Origin: PVC group bacterium
GTDB lineage: Bacteria > Verrucomicrobiota > Kiritimatiellia > CAIKKV01 > PXCX01
Direction: 5' to 3'
Length of the DNA: 12,097 nucleotides
NCBI GenBank assembly: GCA_003567575.1
Contig: PWZG01000230.1
Span: forward strand, 1 to 12,097
Of the stretch, positions 5,251-12,097 are shown piece by piece. Under the pieces are notes generated by a model, which saw nothing but the letters and a program-made list of their open reading frames with translations, made no database searches and was not told the DNA's origin. The position numbers were made by a program, and so were the translations under genes. Within the stretch, counting starts at the first letter, position 1. Every line of letters begins with the position of its first letter.

Positions 5251-8200
5251 TTATTTCGCGATATCATGCGAACCCAGCGGTTTCAGGTGGATTATGTGGC
5301 GCACGAATTCCGCAAATGTCAGTTTTGGATCAGCGTCGGCGAAGACCATCGGGATTCGTAACGGTAGCGATAGGTTGTCCGCCCGGTCACGCACCCGGAT
5401 GACAAGCCAGCCTTGCGTGCCGGGCGCCGGTTCGCGCGGATCGCGATGGTTGCTTAGCGATTTGTCGTTTCGATCGAAAAATTCCCATTCCATGCCGGCG
5501 ATGCCGGATCGGTCGTAGGCGTCGATGGTGACCGTGTCATTCTTCGTCCACGCGCCGAATACGAACAGATCCTTGATATCGAGCTGTTCCCTGTTTCGTG
5601 CATCATGCCGTTCGAAAGCGATGGATTGCACGTGACGCTTGTCGGGATCGATGCCGGCTTTCGCCATCAGTTTGGGCACGTCCAGAATAACGGAATACCA
5701 GCGGTTGGCTTCCCAATCAATCGGTTCGGGCAACGCCTGCGCCTTGTCCGTGTCCTCCGACTGCGTCAACGACACACGAACGGATTGTTTGTTGTCGAAC
5801 TTGATTTCCATCTCGACACGCGCGCGGTTATTGCTTCGCAGCGCAGGTTGTCGCACGCTGAATGCCAGGTAGGGATGATCTTTCAGCAACCAGCCGGGTT
5901 TGGCGAACGGCAGGGTTATCGTGCCGCTGGCTCGGTGTGTTTGGGTTCTCAGGAATGGTTCCTCATTCCAGTCGTGTTCGATCGAAAGCGGATTGTTTTC
6001 GGCGGCGGAAAAGTAGTTCGGTTGCGTCATCCGCCCTTTCCATGCTGTGTTAAAGCGGACGACATCGGGATACGTCGCCGGCAACCAAGCCGGACCGATC
6101 GTATCCTTGGCGTCGGGCACATCGATGGGAATATCGATATTGGCAATCTGATTGCCGGCCCCGTCGCGCATTCCGCTGATACGCAGTGTGGCTGGATTTC
6201 CCGGATGGTGTTGCTGGATCATATCGCGCAACAGGTGTGGCCAGTTGAGTTCTACACGCAATCCGGGCGCGCGCAAGGTTACTTCATTGAGAAATTCACC
6301 GATGGCGACAGGAGCTTGATCGTTTAGACCAAGACGTAAATCTTCCAGCAAAACAGGCGCGCCGTCATGGGTATCGAAATTCAGGCGCAACCGGTTGCCA
6401 TTGCTGAGCGGATGCTGGTCTTCCGCCAATACGTGGGTTACTTGCGGGGCCTTCCGGTCCAACAGGAAAGGTATGCTTACCGGATCCGACCATGTCCCGT
6501 TCGAATCGACTGCCCGCAGGATAAGTTGCGCGGGACCGTCCGGCAGTTCATCGATATCGGGTTGTGTGCGTACGGCGTTTTCAATGATGCGCCAGGACAG
6601 GTCGTCCAACTGATCGTCACTCAGGTTACGGACACGATCCAATCCGGGTTGCACGGTCATGAACACGGATTCGACCGGCAGCAAACCCTTGAAATGCGCG
6701 GTAAACGCCAATTGATCCGCGGTAGCGACGGCGGGACCCGCAACGATGTTTGCCAATCCCCAGCGCGAAAAGTTGCCGGTTTGATCAGTGCTGTGAAACG
6801 AGCCCAGCCGCAGATGATTAATGGTATACATATTCGGATTGAACACCGGATGGTCGACGATTTCGCTTATCATACCGATCCACGTATGCCAATTTCCGTC
6901 GTTGACGAACGGCGAGGCGAAACGTACTTCGGCGGCGGACGGATGGGATTCGTTCATGCGCACGAACCAGTTCCTGTGCACTCGCAGACTGATAAAACTC
7001 ATGCGATCGCCGCGGTAATCGAATTGCAGCAGCGGATACCGGGCCAGACATAACGATGCCGACAGTTGGGCTTGTAAACGCTGACCACGGGCGCGGTTGG
7101 CGATTTCGACAAAGGCGCCTTGTTTTCCTGAACCGCGTTCTATCCGCATTCGGTTGTTGTCGACCTGCAATATCGATCCGAATTCAAGATTCTCGAAATT
7201 CTCGTAGACGGGCGTTATGCCTTCAAGCCGGGCAAGCACGGGACCAAGCGCCGCTCGTTTGGGATCGGCGGCGTCCAGATACAGGGTTTGCGTGTGCTCC
7301 GGCGTCATGGCGGCTGTCAGGGTAATCGACGACGCCCTTGTGTCGTTGGTGCTGACGGCGATATCCGGCGGCAATACCACATGCCGCCGGTTGAGACCGG
7401 TTTCCCTGCTTTCGACGGCATGACCGTTAACGGTGAATTCCGCCTGTGCCAGGCGACGGTCCGGCCAGTCGCCGGGACCTTCGACGACGATGGTATCCGG
7501 ATAGTCACTGCACCATCGGGCATTGATCTCAAGCTCGCGCGGCGGGTTCAGCCAGATCGAATCCCTGGGGTATCCCGGCCGGTAGGTATCGCTTTCGACC
7601 CAGAAAATGTTAAGGCCGCTGCCCGTGTTTTCCCGCATAGCCCCGATGATGGTTTCGTGGTTGCCGTGCGCCAGATGCTTTCGGCGCGCGGCGCTTTGAT
7701 ACAGGCGGTACGATGATTCGGTGGCAGGAACATCGTTTGTTTCCGATGACGTCGCGGTCCCCGTGTCGTCGTGCGGGAAGGGTGGTTGCATGAGAACGGG
7801 TGTGAACCGGGCGACGGCATAGGCCTCGCCCGGACCGTTGCCGAACAACCCCTGCATTTCGAGACTGGGTTGTTTTACGCCGAATCCTTCGAAGCGAACC
7901 CATAGGTTGTCGGGATCCACGGACGCGGGAAGATTGTCGGTTGGCAACCAGACGGAGACTTGGCGCCATCTTTCATTCATGTGCCAGTTCGGCGTTCGTG
8001 CAGCGGCGGTGCCGGGAACATCGGTGGCGCCGGTCTTTTGCCAGTCGCCACGGTCGAAATCGGTGCCCGAGATCCGGTGGAAATAGTTTTGATCGGGCTC
8101 GTATTCGCCCTCATTGTTCCTTTTTCCCATAGTGAAATAGGCGTTCAGATTGGCGCGATGCGTTCGTTTAAGAAAAAACCGCCATCCGGCCAGTTCGTGA

Positions 8201-11200
8201 TAGCGTTGTGGCGGCATGTGGTTGCGGGCAAACATCGGGCCGCCGCCCAAGCGGGTCGTCATCGTGAAATAGTGACCAAAAAAAGCGTCATGGTGCCACG
8301 TCATGCGTGCTTGTCCAACCGGATCTTCCGCCTCCCAGGTGGCCGCCGTCATTGGCGACGGGGGTAGCCATGGTTCCGGCGCCGCGGCAACGTCGGTGCC
8401 CGATGCCGGATGGGCAGCGGCGGGAGTTGCCGCGGCACGTATGTCAATCCGTTGCACGGTGTCAACCGGTATCGGGTCGATGCGTATGGGCGCCGGAGAA
8501 TGATTTTGAGCGCTGATGGAAACCCGGGCGATCATGATGGAATTCATGAACGTCCAAATGCCTACCCGTCCGATATCGATGGGATCGTCGTCGGTCCATG
8601 TTAAGATCAGCTCGTTGTCGAAATAATATTCCAGCCGATTCCCGATTCGACGCAGTTTGATGTAATACCAGGCGCCGTGGACATCGCGGCCGGCGCGTAC
8701 GACCTCTTCCCGATGCCGGCGCTGGTTGCCGGCGCGATGCCGTGGCGCCAGGTAGGCATCCGTGCGTTCGATCACCTTTCCGTTACGGTAGAAGACGCTG
8801 TCCAACTGCGAATGGTCAGGATCCCATCCGGTACAGGTTACGGTATATCCCTGACTCGCGGTGCCGTCGCGGCTCATGGCCGTTATGTTCATGTCGCCGC
8901 TTCGTTGGTACCATCCGTGGCGCATGCCGGCGTACATTTCGATGCTGAAATCGCCCTCGAAATAATCCTTGCTCCAGGCCGCGGCCAGGTTGTCTGCGGA
9001 TTCAGCGTTCATGTGCGACCAGCGGGGATCGCATTGGAAGCGGTTGACCACGCGCCAGGCGCCACCGTTGAGACGCCAGTCGGCAGGCGCCTCGGTAAAC
9101 AGATGATCCCTGACGTTGTGACGCACGACTTCGCTGTGAGCGAGATCGTCGATGGTAAACCCTTCGATCCTGATCCGCGTTCCCGCAAGCGGTTGTTGCA
9201 GGGAATGCCGCAATACCGTGCGACCGTCGGTGGTCATTTGCAGCCAGTGGTCTTCGTAATGCAATGCGAATAATGTCTGATTCGTCGATGACTTCTCGTT
9301 GCGTCGCGACATTTCGGTGGATATCAGCCGCTGTGGCGATGAAGTCTCGCCGTCATCCGCGAATAACGTAGCGACACCGTTGCGGATTGTTACAGTCAAG
9401 GCGCCGTTGGTCCCGCCTTCGCGTACGCCCAGGTGAACGGTCGCATTGGAGACGACCGGCAGGGCGACCTCGAAACGGCCGAAAAAGTCGCTTTTATGCC
9501 AGGTCATACCCTCGTTGTCGGTATACCATTCGCCTTCCGGAGACGACCAGTGGCGCATGAAAGGGTCCGCCAGGTATATCGGGTTTTTTTCCTGGCTACT
9601 GGTCCAGATATCGTCGCGACTGAACCGGTATTGAAAATTGTCGATGGCAACCAAAGTACCGGCGCCGACGAACGGGCCGGCGCCGCCGATCGGAGCGGTA
9701 TCGGTTTCGTAAATAATGACCAGTTCATTGTTGCAATAGAAACGCAGGTAGCGGCTTTCGCTCATGTCCAGCTTGAGTTCCATCGGTTGATTGTAAGAAA
9801 GGCTTGCCGGCCGCCGTAATTGTTCCAGTAACGAAATCGTGCCCGCGGCATTTACTTCGAACAGGCGGAAGATCATATGGTTTCCGGACCGTTGGGCGGT
9901 GAATCGGTAATGGGGAGCGTCGGCTTGCCGGCGCTCTTTACCATGAGATAATCCGGCGATCCAGCCGGCGTGAAACGTTTTTGAGGAGGGATTAAACATC
10001 GCGGAAACCACTTGGCCTTCGTGATGAGGTGAACCGAGGACCAGCCATTGGTCTTCGTCGGAAACGGCGGGCTCGAGACTGCCCGCCGGCGGGATCGCCG
10101 GCTGACGGCGCAAGAGCCAATCCCACCAGGACACTTGCGGTTCAGAAAAGAAATCGCCGTTGACCGCAAGTTTGTGGAAACGAATCCGTTCCGTATCGCG
10201 TAGGTCGAGATCGGGGACCGATGCGGCGGCAACGTCGTCGAAAATGATGTCGATATCGGAATCGGCAAAAAAACCGAAGGCGCCGCCACCGGGAAGATCA
10301 TGATCGATATCGAAGACCGTCCGCTCATCCAAACGGGCGATGATGCGGTCGTGACGCGTTTCGATATCCATGCGTATCCACTGTTCGGGAAACAGGTCGG
10401 GTATCCGTGCCGCGGCCAGAAAACGGCGTTGGTCCGGATCGCCGTCAATCGTGTGCCACAGCGTCAATTGGGCAGCATCAGCGTCGCTTGCCGACAGCGT
10501 CAATGTATAGGCGTAATATTCCTGCGTTATCTCGCTGTAATAAAAAACCAAACCCATTTCACCGGTTTGTACTTCTACCGCCGCCGAAAAACGGTAATGA
10601 TCGTAAAAATCGTAGCCTGCCGTGACGACCGCATTGGTGCCCCTTCCTTTCATGCTGTAGAAATTGGGACTGAATTCCGGGTCCAGCGTGCGGTTGCCAC
10701 GCTGGGGATCGTCGGTATGGTCCGCGACCGAATGGATATGCCATAGTCCCGATACCGGCGTCCATGCACCGAGATCCGGGACATCGTCATCCGTTTCGGG
10801 GATCATGAAATCATCGCTGAACCGCCAGGATTCTACTCGTTGAAAAAAAGCGTTTTCAAGCGGGATATCCGTGCCGCCGCCGGCTGTTTGCGCAGCGACA
10901 TTCAATGGCGCTGGAAACGGTGCGGGAAACCATGCCACCCAGGCGTCGTTGCAATAGAGCAGCCAATGATCGAGCCGGATTTTAAGCGTCCACTCGATAT
11001 GGTCGCTGGGACCTTCCGGAAGGGCATTCGTTCGCCAACGTACCGTCGGCATGGTTGTTGAAGGTTTGGAACCATGTGTTGACCGCCGCCGCAGTTGCGC
11101 CCCGTCCGGCCCTAAATCCAGTTCGACCGAAGCAGCTCTCCCGACATCGTCACCGGCAGGAACCAGTTGCAGGCGCAACCCGGTTTGGGGTTGCCACGAT

Positions 11201-11424
11201 GTATCGAAATACAGGTTGCCGGCGGGCGCCGTAATGGTAAACGGCTGGGGTGTGTCCGCAACCATTGCGTCGTTCCCGGCAATGGCGACATCGTTGGTGA
11301 CCGCTTGTTCTTCCGCGGCGATTGAAGGGTTCGGGAAAAAGCGCCAAACGCCGATCAGCAGCGCCGTAAACAAGGCGGTTGTTGCGTGTCGGCGGCATGC
11401 CGCTTTTGGATATTCGTGGTTCAT
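5251..11424 (-). CDS. giant secreted multi-domain beta-sandwich (LamG/concanavalin-like) protein
   Basis: A 2057-residue protein with a probable signal peptide: basic residues to R12, a hydrophobic core near 16-30, and cleavage likely after SIAA (34-37). The first half looks like successive laminin-G/DUF1080-like modules at about 55-198, 199-400, 413-603, 617-765 and 775-972. Several open with a DDF or DPF plus a W...G.W pattern and close with strands such as GAFGFFADSDIDIIFDD (381-397) or GTLVAIDNFQYRF (589-601). An Ala/Pro-rich linker (about 973-1025) leads to a further sandwich (1026-1215). Two related sandwiches at about 1405-1570 and 1775-1960 are separated by Ig-like segments (1573-1770), and a last Ig-like segment follows at 1960-2028. 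No catalytic motif, membrane anchor or sorting signal is seen. A role in glycan or surface binding is inferred. The start overlaps the upstream hydrolase stop (ATGA). Confidence 0.85.
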   Translation of the reverse strand: MNHEYPKAACRRHATTALFTALLIGVWRFFPNPSIAAEEQAVTNDVAIAGNDAMVADTPQPFTITAPAGNLYFDTSWQPQTGLRLQLVPAGDDVGRAASVELDLGPDGAQLRRRSTHGSKPSTTMPTVRWRTNALPEGPSDHIEWTLKIRLDHWLLYCNDAWVAWFPAPFPAPLNVAAQTAGGGTDIPLENAFFQRVESWRFSDDFMIPETDDDVPDLGAWTPVSGLWHIHSVADHTDDPQRGNRTLDPEFSPNFYSMKGRGTNAVVTAGYDFYDHYRFSAAVEVQTGEMGLVFYYSEITQEYYAYTLTLSASDADAAQLTLWHTIDGDPDQRRFLAAARIPDLFPEQWIRMDIETRHDRIIARLDERTVFDIDHDLPGGGAFGFFADSDIDIIFDDVAAASVPDLDLRDTERIRFHKLAVNGDFFSEPQVSWWDWLLRRQPAIPPAGSLEPAVSDEDQWLVLGSPHHEGQVVSAMFNPSSKTFHAGWIAGLSHGKERRQADAPHYRFTAQRSGNHMIFRLFEVNAAGTISLLEQLRRPASLSYNQPMELKLDMSESRYLRFYCNNELVIIYETDTAPIGGAGPFVGAGTLVAIDNFQYRFSRDDIWTSSQEKNPIYLADPFMRHWSSPEGEWYTDNEGMTWHKSDFFGRFEVALPVVSNATVHLGVREGGTNGALTVTIRNGVATLFADDGETSSPQRLISTEMSRRNEKSSTNQTLFALHYEDHWLQMTTDGRTVLRHSLQQPLAGTRIRIEGFTIDDLAHSEVVRHNVRDHLFTEAPADWRLNGGAWRVVNRFQCDPRWSHMNAESADNLAAAWSKDYFEGDFSIEMYAGMRHGWYQRSGDMNITAMSRDGTASQGYTVTCTGWDPDHSQLDSVFYRNGKVIERTDAYLAPRHRAGNQRRHREEVVRAGRDVHGAWYYIKLRRIGNRLEYYFDNELILTWTDDDPIDIGRVGIWTFMNSIMIARVSISAQNHSPAPIRIDPIPVDTVQRIDIRAAATPAAAHPASGTDVAAAPEPWLPPSPMTAATWEAEDPVGQARMTWHHDAFFGHYFTMTTRLGGGPMFARNHMPPQRYHELAGWRFFLKRTHRANLNAYFTMGKRNNEGEYEPDQNYFHRISGTDFDRGDWQKTGATDVPGTAAARTPNWHMNERWRQVSVWLPTDNLPASVDPDNLWVRFEGFGVKQPSLEMQGLFGNGPGEAYAVARFTPVLMQPPFPHDDTGTATSSETNDVPATESSYRLYQSAARRKHLAHGNHETIIGAMRENTGSGLNIFWVESDTYRPGYPRDSIWLNPPRELEINARWCSDYPDTIVVEGPGDWPDRRLAQAEFTVNGHAVESRETGLNRRHVVLPPDIAVSTNDTRASSITLTAAMTPEHTQTLYLDAADPKRAALGPVLARLEGITPVYENFENLEFGSILQVDNNRMRIERGSGKQGAFVEIANRARGQRLQAQLSASLCLARYPLLQFDYRGDRMSFISLRVHRNWFVRMNESHPSAAEVRFASPFVNDGNWHTWIGMISEIVDHPVFNPNMYTINHLRLGSFHSTDQTGNFSRWGLANIVAGPAVATADQLAFTAHFKGLLPVESVFMTVQPGLDRVRNLSDDQLDDLSWRIIENAVRTQPDIDELPDGPAQLILRAVDSNGTWSDPVSIPFLLDRKAPQVTHVLAEDQHPLSNGNRLRLNFDTHDGAPVLLEDLRLGLNDQAPVAIGEFLNEVTLRAPGLRVELNWPHLLRDMIQQHHPGNPATLRISGMRDGAGNQIANIDIPIDVPDAKDTIGPAWLPATYPDVVRFNTAWKGRMTQPNYFSAAENNPLSIEHDWNEEPFLRTQTHRASGTITLPFAKPGWLLKDHPYLAFSVRQPALRSNNRARVEMEIKFDNKQSVRVSLTQSEDTDKAQALPEPIDWEANRWYSVILDVPKLMAKAGIDPDKRHVQSIAFERHDARNREQLDIKDLFVFGAWTKNDTVTIDAYDRSGIAGMEWEFFDRNDKSLSNHRDPREPAPGTQGWLVIRVRDRADNLSLPLRIPMVFADADPKLTFAEFVRHIIHLKPLGSHDIAK

Positions 11425-12097
11425 GGCTCGTCGTTCAGGGGTTGCGGATGCTCCGGGATGGTTTCAGCGATATATATCGTGTTGGTGTGCAATTGCCAGT
11501 GCAGATCGAAAAAACCGGCAATCCATGCGCGGTTGGATCCGTCGCGATCGGGTTTTGCGTCATAAACAATGTAGTCCGGCAAATAATCATAGCGATGATT
11601 TACGGAAAGATGTTCGCCCCAGGGATGCCCGCACTGGACCGCTACCATACGGTTCGGGTGCCAAGGACTGCGGTAAACCATCAGTAACCCATGGCCGTCG
11701 CGAGGCACAACGGTATCGCCGACAATGTATTCCCCCGCGCTTACATCAATTGGGGCTTGCTGTAATACGTGGCGTATCATCGGGCTGGATTCAGGTTCGC
11801 CGAATAGAAAAAGATTGTAATCGCGGCGTTTCTGATCGTCGATGTCCGCTTCCCGTGCCCGGCGCGGCGGCGCTTGAGCGTACTGTTCCCATTCCCGGCA
11901 ACGTTTATCGAACCGTTTAGACGCCGCGTCGGTATCGTTTGGATCGCCCGCCTGAACAAACATAAACGGTGCCAGGAAAAATTCTTTGAGCGGCCCGCGC
12001 GGTGGGGCGAAACCATCGTCGCGCGCCGTATACGCTGTTTCCGCGATCGTGGCTGTCTTAAGCGTCACCCCTGGCTCGGTCACGATGTCCGCCGGGA
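11421..12097 (-). CDS. S9/prolyl-oligopeptidase-like hydrolase, C-terminal part
   Basis: The frame is open to the right edge, so this is the last 225 or so residues of a larger protein; the GTG at 12081-12083 is probably internal. Counted from that GTG, the segment contains GPLKEFFLAPFMFV (30-43), a charged helical stretch, YNLFLFGEPES (89-99), MVAVQCGHPWGEH (147-159), PDYIVYDA (170-177) and AGFFDLHW (189-196). From memory, this series follows the C-terminal region of a group of prolyl-oligopeptidase-family alpha/beta hydrolases common in Planctomycetota and Verrucomicrobiota (GPI..AF...F, NL.L.GDP..N, V.NSG, P.WAV.D, AGFFD..W). The Ser-Asp-His catalytic domain would lie beyond the edge and is not seen, so activity is unproven. 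Its TGA overlaps the ATG of the giant protein gene by 4 bp, indicating one operon. Confidence 0.6.
   Translation of the reverse strand, partial: PADIVTEPGVTLKTATIAETAYTARDDGFAPPRGPLKEFFLAPFMFVQAGDPNDTDAASKRFDKRCREWEQYAQAPPRRAREADIDDQKRRDYNLFLFGEPESSPMIRHVLQQAPIDVSAGEYIVGDTVVPRDGHGLLMVYRSPWHPNRMVAVQCGHPWGEHLSVNHRYDYLPDYIVYDAKPDRDGSNRAWIAGFFDLHWQLHTNTIYIAETIPEHPQPLNDEP

Noticed and set aside
5605..7053. Two long plus-strand frames (240 and 228 residues) opposite the giant gene
   Set aside because: They are antisense to a continuous 2057-codon gene with a signal peptide and recognisable modules; long opposite frames are expected from its codon use. No ribosome site or domain supports them.
11051..11920. 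289-residue plus-strand frame across the giant/hydrolase junction
   Set aside because: It lies antisense to two real genes, contains no motif, and is again a codon-bias shadow.

Overview
The window suggests a moderately GC-rich Gram-negative-type bacterium, perhaps of the PVC group (Lentisphaerota, Kiritimatiellota, Planctomycetota or Verrucomicrobiota). The hints are a very large exported beta-sandwich protein, an S9-hydrolase-like neighbour of a kind I associate with those phyla, and heptad GGTTCAC-type intergenic repeats. This placement is recalled, not computed, and is tentative. TGA is used as a normal stop (at least four genes), so the genetic code looks standard.

Layout. Almost every gene lies on the minus strand. 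At the left edge (1-194, plus strand) is the tail of a WYL-domain regulator, followed by a 431-bp gap holding a nested inverted repeat and then tRNA-Tyr (minus). Reading the minus strand from the right edge: the C-terminal part of an S9/prolyl-oligopeptidase-like hydrolase (11421-12097) overlaps by 4 bp a 2057-residue secreted multi-domain beta-sandwich protein (5251-11424). Fourteen bp later comes a small lipoyl plus E3-binding-like protein with no catalytic domain (4724-5236). A 194-bp gap with a putative promoter, an inverted heptad-repeat block and a possible 36-residue ORF follows. Next is a four-gene block: a glucuronokinase-like GHMP kinase (3504-4529), galU (2587-3507), a dGTPase-like HD phosphohydrolase (1339-2535) and folK (760-1338), with tRNA-Tyr 49 bp further on.

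How it works together. The first cluster looks like an export/surface set (hydrolase plus giant adhesive or glycan-binding protein) with a puzzling lipoyl-domain gene at its end. In the second cluster the kinase and the uridylyltransferase share an ATGA overlap and would form a two-step route from a free sugar, most likely glucuronate, through sugar 1-phosphate to UDP-sugar; this is the arrangement of the plant UDP-glucuronate salvage route. dgt and folK add nucleotide and folate housekeeping functions in the same transcription direction, abutting as TGA-ATG.

The most unusual points are the kinase-galU pair, the orphan lipoyl/E3-binding protein, the giant protein, and two intergenic inverted repeats of nearly equal span that share the same end sequence. 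I do not see a clear defence system, mobile element or CRISPR array.
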